64,000 nt of DNA from Microstegium vimineum (taxonomy: Eukaryota > Streptophyta > Magnoliopsida > Poales > Poaceae): NCBI GenBank assembly GCA_022036555.1, contig CM039129.1, positions 22,547,973-22,611,972 on the forward strand, read 5' to 3'. Of the stretch, positions 23,523 to 32,816 are shown piece after piece (position 1 is the first letter of the stretch; every line of letters begins with the position of its first letter). The position numbers and the translations under genes are program-made. The notes beneath the pieces were generated by a model. It was given only the letters and a program-made list of their open reading frames with translations. It searched no databases and was not told where the DNA came from.

Positions 23523-24253
23523 ATGAATGCCAACACCTCTACTATGGAAGAAGGGTATAATTGTGGTGAGATTGAACCTTATGAGAACAACCTTCCTGAG
23601 AAGTTTGTTGAGAACAATCAATGTCTGAACCAACAACAGAACCCAGAATCGAGTAGACACAAAGAGCAAGATCAAGGAATAAAAGTAAAGGGAAAATACA
23701 TTCAAGGAATGTTGAGAAATATGTTTACCACACGTGGAGCTAGCCAAGTTGTGTATGGTTACATTTTCATAAACTCAACTTCCGCTTTAGCATTGTTTGA
23801 CCCCAAAGCTACACATTCGTTTATCTCTAGCACATGTGTGCAATATCACAAGATGACAATGCTTCCAATAAGAAAACCAGTGATAGTTAATATCTATAGA
23901 AAAGAAGAAAAGGCAACTCGCATCTGCCCAAAGGTTAGTCTTCATATAAAAGGGAAAACTTCAAGGTAAACATCATTGTTTTGGAGTCCATAAGCTATGA
24001 TGTTATCTTTCGAAGAGGATTTTTCTCTGCTTGTAAAGGAGTTATTAATCATGCTCAAGGCCGGGTATTTCTAACGACGCCATCAGGAAAAAGGATTCAG
24101 TGTCAAGGGAGGCAACCTGAACCTAAGGAATGTCAGTTCTCGGGTGTTAATGCTTATGAACTAGTACCTTTGGAGGAGCTCAACCCAACAGATAATCACA
24201 CTTGTGCAGATTTTCCATCCAAGCAATGCCAGAACTCTCAAGATGCTATATAA
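23523..24253 (+). pseudogene. Element E protease remnant
   Basis: Frame 23523-23969 ends with a retroviral-type aspartic protease fold. VYGYIFINSTSALALF precedes DPKATHSFIS, where relatives have D-S-G-A-T/S-H-S-F, so the catalytic triplet is altered. After one frame change, 23981-24253 gives SYDVIFRRGFFSACKGVI, matching the VILGMDWL region of Tekay-type proteases. The sequence then jumps directly to the 3' end of the element. This indicates a deletion of several kb of pol. Confidence 0.7.
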
Positions 24254-24434
24254 AGTTCACTCGTGCTCTCTAGATCAAAGCTTTGTTCCCAAGTCAGTTG
24301 TGATCCCTATATCTTGAAGAATAGTTGTGCTCTCATGTTAAAGTTTTCGTTCCAAGGCAGATGTAATCTTTGTTACTCGAAAGACAACTTTATCCTCTCG
24401 CTAATCTCTTCGAATCTCGAGGATGAGATTCATC

Positions 24435-24450
24435 TTAAGGGGCGTAGAAT
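24435..24450 (+). other. Polypurine tract region of element E
   Basis: TTAAGGGGCGTAGAAT immediately precedes the LTR start TGTCACAC at 24451, the arrangement expected for plus-strand priming in Tekay-type elements. Confidence 0.65.
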
Positions 24451-25179
24451 TGTCACACATGAAAATTTAAATTTTGAAAATAAGTTCAAATAGATTTAAT
24501 TTTGAATTTTGTGCTCATGAAAATATATTAAAATAAAGACTTTTTGAAACATTAAAATTTTGCTAGGGTTTAGCAACTTGTTGTGCATACATACTGGTGC
24601 ATTGTCTTGTTGGTTGAGTGTCTTGTTCAAAATTTCAAAACTGATTTTGAAAATGGTTTTGAAAACAAAAGTAAAAGAGAAAGGAAAACAACAATCTCCC
24701 TTTGTCTCTTGGCCCATAGGAGCAACCCAGCAGGTCCCCTTTCATTTCTCCAGAAGTGGCCCAGCATCTCGGCCGGTTTCTCCTCGGCCCAGATCCCTTC
24801 CTTCTCTTCCGCATGGGCCAAGTCCAGCAGGCCGGCCCAGCCACCGCGTGGAGGCCTCCTCCACTCCTTCCCTCGTCCCAGCACATTGCAGCCTGAGCAG
24901 GAGCTCGTCCCCCTCTCTTCTCTCTGACGTGCGGGCCCCGCCCTGTCAGCTCCCTCCTCCTCCTCCTCCTCAAGACGTCCCAGCTCGGGACTCTGCCGAA
25001 GCAGAGTACGTTCCGCCTCCGCCCCGGCCCATGCGGCGCGCCACCTCTGCTTAGCCCAGCTCCACCGCGTGGACGCCGTGGACTCTTCTCCTTTCCTCTC
25101 GCTGCCACCGCGACCCCATGTGTCAGCCCCTCCTTTCTTCCGTTCCCGAGCCGGACTTTGCTCCAGAGGAGTTCGCCTC
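24451..25179 (+). repeat. 3' LTR of element E, left part
   Basis: Runs from TGTCACAC to the insertion point of element D. The last five bases, GCCTC (25175-25179), are the target duplication, and the LTR resumes at 32817. The GC-rich portion 24720-25170 gives overlapping ORFs on both strands with no domain. They are best read as non-coding LTR. Confidence 0.8.
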
Positions 25180-26087
25180 TGATGAGGACATCAACACCAC
25201 ACCAAAACCATCTCCAGCACCACTTGGTCCTATTACTCGTGCTCGTGCCCGTGAACTCAATCATCAAGTAAGTTTATTCTCAAACTCTTGTCCATTATAT
25301 TTAGACAATGGAGACACGTGCACTCTTGTTTTGCTCAGGAACAATGGAGAGGATCAGCGGGACACGGGATGGCGCTAGCTGGATTTGGACTGCAGGACAA
25401 CACCAACTTGTGATGGATGCCACGACTTCATACGGACTCCGATTGGGACATTCTCACACTCTTTGGAAAGCTTATCAAGTCTACTTTCCAACGGATCCAG
25501 AAGCATGGCTATACCTTATCAGATGCGTCCAGAGTCATCGTTTTTGTACCGAGACCTTTTCTGTCCACCGGTGCTGCGTCACCTTATTTTGGGCCTGTGG
25601 CCCATGTATCAAGTTGGGTCCATTAGGGACGCGTCCTAGGGTTGGAGAACGACCCCAACACCCTTGTGGTCGTCCTCCCAACTCCTTATAAGTCTTTAGA
25701 GCCGCCACAAACAGTTTAGGTTTTGTTTCGTCGAGTTAGCTATTGCTACCGCCTTTCAGCGCGCGTGTTGGATCAACCGTCCGTCTGATTGTCATCAGAA
25801 CCTCACCATATTGTGTTCTCAGATTGAAACCTTCATATTCATCTTGCAATTGAGTGCTTGTTCATCTTGTTCTTGCTGGTTCTTCGATTGCTTGCAGGAC
25901 GGGAGCCCTAGTGCTGGTTGTTGCGTCGCAAGATCACGGCAGCCATCGGAGGTGGTGTATCGGTTGCTAAGGCGCAGCGTCCTTGGACGGTTGTAGTCGA
26001 GCCGTGAACGTCATCTCCCTCCACAAATCGAGTTATCCACCAACTCTCATCGAAAGATCGAACTTCGAACCCTACGGGTCGTCATCA
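25180..26087 (+). repeat. 5' LTR of element D (908 bp)
   Basis: Starts TGATGAGGACATC and ends GGGTCGTCATCA. The first part encodes in frame the same GPITRARARELNHQV peptide that ends pol in the 3' copy, but here without the upstream polyprotein. Confidence 0.92.
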
Positions 26088-27250
26088 GTTGGTAATCAGA
26101 GCAAGGTTTATCGGTGAGAGACTTCCAATTCTTCACAAAATTTTTTTCCTATAGTCCAGAAAAGCCAAAAAAAATAGTAGATTAGTTTTCCGTAATCCCA
26201 TAAACCCGTTGAGCCTTTTGCTAGTACTACTTAGTTAGGGCTTGTTGAGTCGTCGGTTGCATCGGTTGTGTCGAGTTGCTGGTTTTAGTTATAGTCCTTT
26301 AGAGTTTCGAGTTCTTGTCACGTTCTAGTCCGAGTCTAAGTAGATTTCGTTGCTGTCAAGTTCGAGTCCGAGTACCACCCTGGTATTCGCGGCTGTCCAG
26401 TTCGAGTTTGAGTTGTGTTCTGGAATCGAGTCCGAGTACTACCCTGGTATTCGCTGCTGTCAAGTTCGAGTCCGAGTTGATTTCGGAATCGAGTCCGAGT
26501 ACTACCCTGGTTTTCGCTGCTATAAATTGTCGCTCGCGTTGTTTTCCATATTTAAGTTGCGCACTACAAGTTGGGACTACCAGTTTCATACCATATTACA
26601 GCGAAGCTTACTTTAGAGAGAGAGAGAGAGAGTATCTTTTAATTACCTATATACCCCTGCACTTTTGGAAAAAGTGTGTGTGGTGATTTGCTCTTTTGAC
26701 ATCTCTTTGTTCATATAATCAGCTTTGAGGATCCCTGAAAAAAAAAGAAAGAAAAAAAAGAAAAAAAAAGAAGCAAAAAAAAAGCAAAAAAAAGGCAAAA
26801 AAAAAAGAAAAGAAAAAAAAACAGAAAAAAAGGGGCTGATCTTTGTGTTTCCCTCCTTTGGATAGGTGGTGTTTGTGAGTTCCTTTGTGTCCAGGCTCGC
26901 GTCTCTAGCACGGTCTAGGCTAGGACCAGCACAGTACCAACCTTTGAACGATTATTCAACTTGCTTTTGTGACTAACGTGGTGCTAGTATCTGTCCTTGT
27001 TCATAACATTGGCCACCTACAGCTCCACATATTCGACTACAACTTGACAGGTGTTGTGCTACGGTACCAATACATTCACTTCCAAGGTTGCAGACTTGTT
27101 GGTTGTTGACCCCTCTTGTTTGAGCAAGGTAAGAACTGGTAAGAGCTTGAGAAACAGGTTGAGAGCGAGTGCCTTGCTGTAGCTACATCCTAATAGTTGT
27201 AGGGCTTTTATTTCTTCACCTGTTTTCTTGTTGTTCTTGTCTTCTAAACC
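26088..27250 (+). other. Primer site and repeat-rich leader of element D
   Basis: A TGGTAATCAGAGC primer-binding site (one base longer than the usual TGGTATCAGAGC) begins at 26090. At 26351-26525 there are three tandem ~64-72-bp units (core CGAGTCCGAGTACTACCCTGG). A GA microsatellite lies near 26617-26632. An A-rich run with scattered G and C follows at 26737-26831. No gene is supported; the AT-rich minus-strand ORF at 26711-26911 is a poly-A shadow. Confidence 0.75.
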
Positions 27251-28500
27251 ATGTCAGGAACAGAGGATAATAACAACATGCTGCAATCTCCACGCACCAA
27301 GGGCATCATTCAACATTTTACAAGGCAAGTGCAGCTGCATACAGAAGGACTCGATGGAGATTTACAGGTGACCAATGACAAGATTGGGCAACTAGAGGCC
27401 GCCCAACTTGCCACCACCACCAAGCTTACAGGAGTCGAAGCATCGGTTGCTCGTATGGACAAAAGCCTTGCCGCTCTTCTCCGTCGTTTTGATGACTTCC
27501 ACACAAACGGCAAGGGTCAACATCAACATAATGACGCCCACAAGGATGAGGAGCGAGTCGAAGATAATGACGAGGATGCTTACTCTGGTGATATGGACCT
27601 TGATAACAATGACCTTAGTGATCGACATCGCCTACGCTTCAATCGGAGAGGTATGGGTCACCGTCGACGTGAGGTACATAATAACAATGATGCTTTCAGT
27701 AAGATTAAATTTAAAATACCTCCTTTTGATGGCAAGTATGATCCTGATGCATACATTTCATGGGAAATTGCTGTTGACCAAAAGTTTGCATGCCACGAAT
27801 TTCCTGAGAATACACGTGTTAGGGCTGCTACTAGTGAGTTTACTGACTTTGCTACTGTATGGTGGATAGAGTATAATAAAAAAATCCTAATAACATACCA
27901 CGTACTTGGGATGCTTTAAAAAGAATCATGAGGGCTAGATTTGTTCCTTCTTACTATGCACGGGATTTGCTACATAAACTGCAACAACTAAGACAAGGTG
28001 CTAAAAGTGTAGAAGAGTATTATCAAGAATTACAAATGGGTATGTTGCGTTGTAATTTAGAGGAGGATGAGGAACCTGCTATGCTAAGATTTTTGGGTGG
28101 GTTAAATCGTGAAATTCAGGACATCCTTTCATATAAAGAGTACACTAATGTAACCCGTTTGTTTCATCTTGCCCGTAAAGCTGAAAGGGAAGTGCAGGGG
28201 CGACGTGCTAGTGTTCGGAATAACTTTTCTGCAGGGAAGACAAATTCATGGCAGTCCCGCACACGTGCTACTATGCCATCCTCAAGTGACAAGCCTAGTG
28301 CTACTCCCACAAATTCAGTAGTCAAGACAGCCCAGAAGCCTAGTGCAAGTGCTTCGTCCGTAGCATCGACAGGTAGAACGAGAGACATTCAGTGTCACCG
28401 GTGCCAGGGATATGGACATGTGATGCGTGAGTGTTCCAGCAAGCGCGTTATGGTCGTCAAAGATAATGGTGAGTATTCGACCGCTAGTGATTTTGATGAA
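27251..28500 (+). pseudogene. Element D gag, frameshifted once
   Basis: ATG at 27251 (MSGTEDNNNML) is the first good start after the leader. It opens a frame with a helical N-terminus (QLEAAQLATTTKLTGVEASV), an acidic region and the start of the capsid core (IPPFDGKYDPDAYISWE). A one-base change in an A7 run at 27878-27884 breaks the frame. The capsid continues at 27928 with RARFVPSYYARDLLHKLQQL and VEEYYQELQ. A CCHC knuckle, CHRCQGYGHVMREC, lies at 28393-28434. The homopolymer position means a sequencing error cannot be excluded. Role: packaging of element RNA into particles. Confidence 0.85.
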
Positions 28501-30708
28501 GATACACTTGCATTGCTTGTCGCTGACCATGCAGGTAGTGAAGAATGTATAGAAGAACATATTAATGCAGGTGAAGCCGACCGCTATGAGAGCCTCATTG
28601 TACAGCGTGTGCTTAGTGCACAAATGGAGAAGGCAGAGCAAAATCAGCGACACACGTTGTTCCAAACAAAGTGTGTCATCAAGGAGCGTTCATGTCGCAT
28701 GATCATCGATGGAGGTAGCTGTAACAACTTGGCAGGCGGTGACATGGTGGAGAAGCTTGCGCTTACCACCAAACCACACCCACATCCATATTACATTCAA
28801 TGGTTAAATAACAGCGGTAAGGCAAAGGTAACTAGACTTGTGCGAATCAATTTTTCCATTGGATCCTATAAAGATGTGGTTGAATGTGATGTTGTGCCTA
28901 TGCAAGCTTGTCATGTGCTGCTAGGCCGACCTTGGCAATTTGATAGAGATTCTATGCATTATGGTAGAACAAATCAATATTCTTTTCTATACCATGATAG
29001 AAAAATTGTGTTGCATCCTATGTCCCCTGAAGCTATTATGCAAGATGATTTAGCTAAAGCCTCAAAAGCAAAAAGTGAGAGCAATAAAAATGACCAATCT
29101 GTTGCTGATCTAAAAGAGGAGATAAAATTGAAAGGAAATTGTTTGCTTGCTACTAAATCTGATATTAATGAGTTGAATGCTTCCACTACTGTTGCTTATG
29201 CTGTAGTATGCAAAGAGGTATTGATTTCCCTTCATGATATGCAGCGTTCTTTGCCTCCTGCTGTCGCTAACGTTTTGCAGGAGTATTCGGATGTGTTCCC
29301 AAGTGAAATACCATCGGGCCTACCACCACTTCGAGGCATTGAGCACCAAATTGACCTCATTCCTGGTGCCTCATTGCCCAACCGTGCACCATATAGGACC
29401 AATCCAGAAGAAACAAAGGAGATTCAGCGTCAAGTGCAAGAACTCCTTGGCAAAGGTTACATACGTGAGTCTCTAAGTCCTTGTGCTGTTCCGGTCATTT
29501 TAGTGCCTAAGAAAGATGGATCGTGGCGTATGTGTGTGGATTGTCGGGCTATTAATAATATTACTATTCGATATCGTCATCCAATTCCACGATTAGATGA
29601 CATGCTAGATGAATTGAGTGGTGCTGTTGTGTTTTCCAAAGTGGATTTGCGTAGCGGGTATCATCAGATTCGCATGAAATTGGGAGATGAATGGAAAACT
29701 GCTTTCAAAACTAAGTTTGGTTTGTATGAGTGCTTAGTCATGCCTTTTGGGTTAACTAATGCACCTAGTACCTTCATGAGATTGATGAATGAGGTTTTGC
29801 GTGCTTTCATTGGAAGATTTGTTGTTGTTTATTTTGATGATATATTAATTTACAGCAAATCTATGGAAGAACATATTGATCATTTATGTGTTATTTTTAA
29901 AGCTCTACGGGAGGCACGTTTATTTGGTAACCTTGATAAGTGCACCTTTTGCACAGATCGTGTTTCTTTTCTTGGCTATGATGTTACTCCACAGGGAATT
30001 GAGGTTGATAAAGCCAAGGTGGACGCTATACAGGGTTGGCCAGTACCAAAGACTATCACCCAAGTGCGGAGTTTTCTAGGACTTGCTGGGTTCTATCGTC
30101 GCTTTGTGCAGGATTTCAGCACCATTGCTGCACCATTGAATGAGCTTACGAAGAAGGGAGTCGTGTTTTCTTGGGGAACCCCACAAGAGAATGCCTTCAA
30201 CATGTTGAAAGATAAGTTGACAAATGCGCCTCTTCTCCAACTTCCTGATTTTAATAAGACTTTTGAACTTGAATGTGATGCTAGTGGAATTGGATTGGGT
30301 GGTGTTTTGTTACAAGAAGGTAAACCCATTGCATATTTTAGTGAGAAACTAAGTGGGCCTCTTCTGAATTATTCTACTTATGATAGGGAATTGTATGCTC
30401 TCGTGCGAACATTAGAAACATGGCAGCATTATTTGTGGCCCAAAGAATTTGTTATTCATTCTGATCATGAATCCTTAAAGCATATTCGTAGTCAAGTAAA
30501 ATTGAACCGTAGACATGCTAAGTGGGTTGAGTTTATTGAATCTTTTCCTTATATCATTAAGCACAAAAAAGGGAAAGAGAATATCATTGCTGATGCTTTG
30601 TCTAGGAGATATACTTTATTAACACAACTTGACTATAAGATCTTTGGTTTGGAAACAATTAAACAACAATATATACATGATAATGATTTTAAAGACGTGT
30701 TGCTGTAA
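28501..30708 (+). CDS. Element D protease, reverse transcriptase and RNase H
   Basis: Same frame as the gag C-terminus (open from 27928 to a stop at 30706-30708). The aspartic protease shows IIDGGSCNN with the Asp at 28708. The RT has VPKKDGSWRMCVDCRAIN, FSKVDLRSGYHQIR, MPFGLTNAPSTFMR, and the catalytic YFDD at 29830-29841, all intact. RNase H follows from FELECDASGIGLGGVL through YDRELYALVRTLETWQHYL and FVIHSDHESLK to IIADALSRR. The stop after DNDFKDVLL truncates the polyprotein before the integrase. It lies in the middle of a conserved linker, so it looks like a recent nonsense mutation. Confidence 0.9.
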   Translation, partial: DTLALLVADHAGSEECIEEHINAGEADRYESLIVQRVLSAQMEKAEQNQRHTLFQTKCVIKERSCRMIIDGGSCNNLAGGDMVEKLALTTKPHPHPYYIQWLNNSGKAKVTRLVRINFSIGSYKDVVECDVVPMQACHVLLGRPWQFDRDSMHYGRTNQYSFLYHDRKIVLHPMSPEAIMQDDLAKASKAKSESNKNDQSVADLKEEIKLKGNCLLATKSDINELNASTTVAYAVVCKEVLISLHDMQRSLPPAVANVLQEYSDVFPSEIPSGLPPLRGIEHQIDLIPGASLPNRAPYRTNPEETKEIQRQVQELLGKGYIRESLSPCAVPVILVPKKDGSWRMCVDCRAINNITIRYRHPIPRLDDMLDELSGAVVFSKVDLRSGYHQIRMKLGDEWKTAFKTKFGLYECLVMPFGLTNAPSTFMRLMNEVLRAFIGRFVVVYFDDILIYSKSMEEHIDHLCVIFKALREARLFGNLDKCTFCTDRVSFLGYDVTPQGIEVDKAKVDAIQGWPVPKTITQVRSFLGLAGFYRRFVQDFSTIAAPLNELTKKGVVFSWGTPQENAFNMLKDKLTNAPLLQLPDFNKTFELECDASGIGLGGVLLQEGKPIAYFSEKLSGPLLNYSTYDRELYALVRTLETWQHYLWPKEFVIHSDHESLKHIRSQVKLNRRHAKWVEFIESFPYIIKHKKGKENIIADALSRRYTLLTQLDYKIFGLETIKQQYIHDNDFKDVLL

Positions 30709-32136
30709 TGTAAGGATGGAAAAGCATGGAATAAATTTGTTCTAAATGATGGCTTTGTGTTTAGAGCTAACAAGCTATGCATTCCAGCTAGCTCCGTTCG
30801 TTTGTTGTTGCTTCAGGAAGCGCATGGAGGTGGCTTGATGGGACATTTTGGAGCAAAGAAGACAGAGGACATACTTGCTGGTCATTTCTTTTGGCCAAAG
30901 ATGAGGAGAGATGTGGAGAGATTTGTTTCTCGCTGCACGACTTGTCAAAAGGCGAAGTCGCGATTAAATCCACACGGTTTGTATATGCCTCTACCTGTTC
31001 CTAATGCTCCTTGGGAAGATATTTCTATGGATTTTGTTTTGGGATTGCCAAGGACTAGGACGGGTCGTGATAGTGTTTTTGTGGTTGTGGATAGATTTTC
31101 TAAGATGGCACACTTTATACCTTGTCATGAAACTGATGATGCTACACATATTGCTGATTTGTTCTTTCGAGAAGTTGTTCGTTTGCATGGTGTGCCAAAT
31201 ACAATTGTTTCTGATCGAGATGCTAAATTTCTTAGCCATTTTTGGAGAACTTTATGGGGTAAATTGGGGACTAAGCTTTTATTTTCTACCACATGTCATC
31301 CCCAAACTGATGGTCAAACTGAAGTTGTGAATAGAACTTTATCTACTATGTTAAGGGCTGTTTTAAAGAAGAATATTAAGATGTGGGAAGATTGTTTGCC
31401 TCATATTGAGTTTGCTTATAATCGTTCATTGCATTCTACTACCAAGATGTGCCCATTTGAGGTTGTTTATGGCTTGTTACCACGTGCTCCTATTGATTTA
31501 ATGCCTCTACCAACTTCTGAACAATTGAATTTTGATGCTAAGCAACGTGCTGAGTTGATGTTAAAATTGCATGAAACAACTAAAGAAAACATAGAGCGCA
31601 TGAATGCTAAGTATAAGATTGCTGGTGATAAAGGTAGAAAGCAATTGATTTTTGAACCTGGTGATTTGGTTTGGTTGCATTTGAGAAAGGATAGGTTTCC
31701 TGAATTGAGAAAATCTAAATTGCTGCCTAGAGCTGATGGACCATTTAAAGTGCTAAAACGTATTAATGAGAATGCATATAAGCTTGATCTTCCTGTAGCT
31801 TTTGGGATTAGTCCCACATTTAACATTGTAGATTTGAAGCCATATTTGGGAGAGGAAGATGAGCTTGAATCGAGGACGACTCAAATGCAAGAAGGGGAGG
31901 ATGATGAGGACATCAACACCACACCAAAACCATCTCCAGCACCACTTGGTCCTATTACTCGTGCTCGTGCCCGTGAACTCAATCATCAAGTAAGTTTATT
32001 CTCAAACTCTTGTCCATTATATTTAGACAATGGAGACACGTGCACTCTTGTTTTGCTCAGGAACAATGGAGAGGATCAGCGGGACACGGGATGGGCGCTA
32101 GCTGGATTTGGACTGCAGGACAACACCAACTTGTGA
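30709..32136 (+). pseudogene. Element D integrase with C-terminus running into the 3' LTR
   Basis: Same frame, after the stop. Zinc-binding His-His-Cys-Cys (HGGGLMGHFGAKK, CTTCQKAK) precedes the catalytic core. First Asp in MDFVLGLP (31030), second in VSDRDAKF (31213), Glu in QTEVVNRTL (31321), 36 codons after the second Asp. The GPY-type region GDLVWLHLRK...GPFKVL follows. The frame then crosses the polypurine tract into the 3' LTR at 31902 and reads DEDINTTPKPSPAPLG and ITRARARELNHQV, ending at 32136. Such an LTR-encoded tail is known for CRM-type chromoviruses, where it acts as a targeting motif. It needs stop readthrough or is dead. Confidence 0.85.
31889..31901 (+). other. Polypurine tract of element D
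   Basis: AAGAAGGGGAGGA directly abuts the LTR start TGATGAGGAC and lies inside the coding frame. Confidence 0.8.
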
Positions 32137-32811
32137 TGGATGCCACGACTTCATACGGACTCCGATTGGGACATTCTCACACTCTTTGGAAAGCTTATCA
32201 AGTCTACTTTCCAACGGATCCAGAAGCATGGCTATACCTTATCAGATGCGTCCAGTGTCATCGTTTTTGTACCGAGACCTTTTCTGTCCACCGGTGCTGC
32301 GTCACCTTATTTTGGGCCTGTGGCCCATGTATCAAGTTGGGTCCATTAGGGACGCGTCCTAGGGTTGGAGAACGACCCCAACACCCTTGTGGTCGTCCTC
32401 CCAACTCCTTATAAGTCTTTAGAGCCGCCACAAACAGTTTAGGTTTTGTTTCGTCGAGTTAGCTATTGCTACCCGCCTTTCAGCGCGCGTGTTGGATCAA
32501 CCGTCCGTCTGATTGTCATCAGAACCTCACCATATTGTGTTCTCAGATTGAAACCTTCATATTCATCTTGCAATTGAGTGCTTGTTCATCTTGTTCTTGC
32601 TGGTTCTTCGATTGCTTGCAGGACGGGAGCCCTAGTGGCTGGTTGTTGCGCCGCAAGATCACGACAGCCATCGGAGTGGTGTATCGGTTGCTAAGGCGCA
32701 GCGTCCTTGGACGGTTGTAGTCGAGCCGTGAACGTCATCTCCCTCCACAAATCGAGTTATCCACCAACTCTCATCGAAAGATCGAACTTCGAACCCTACG
32801 GGTCGTCATCA
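31902..32811 (+). repeat. 3' LTR of element D (910 bp)
   Basis: Nearly identical to 25180-26087. Visible differences include an extra G near 32097, A/T near 32253, and single-base changes near 32475, 32637, 32651, 32664 and 32677. Followed by the target duplication GCCTC. Confidence 0.92.
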
Positions 32812-32816
32812 GCCTC

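Larger units (their letters stand above)
25180..32811 (+). mobile_element. Element D: nearly complete Ty3-gypsy (CRM/Reina-like chromovirus candidate), 7.6 kb
   Basis: LTRs at 25180-26087 and 31902-32811 are flanked by a perfect duplication, GCCTC (25175-25179 and 32812-32816). LTR tips TGATGAGGAC...GTCGTCATCA are near-perfect inverted repeats. The order gag, protease, RT, RNase H, integrase is diagnostic of Ty3-gypsy. By eye the two LTRs differ at about three substitutions and four single-base indels, so the insertion is young. The pol frame continues into the 3' LTR. One homopolymer frameshift and one premature stop interrupt coding. Confidence 0.92.

Noticed and set aside
24560..25378. GC-rich ORFs of up to 210 codons on both strands
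   Set aside because: This is non-coding LTR E sequence plus the start of LTR D. No domain, proline/arginine-rich chance frames, and they cross the insertion junction.
25308..25691. A 127-codon ORF, repeated at 32010-32414
   Set aside because: Both copies are LTR sequence of element D. The duplication is the LTR pair, and only the short GPITRARA part belongs to pol.
26711..26911. Phe/Leu-rich membrane-like minus ORF
   Set aside because: It is the complement of the A-rich leader tract, not a gene.
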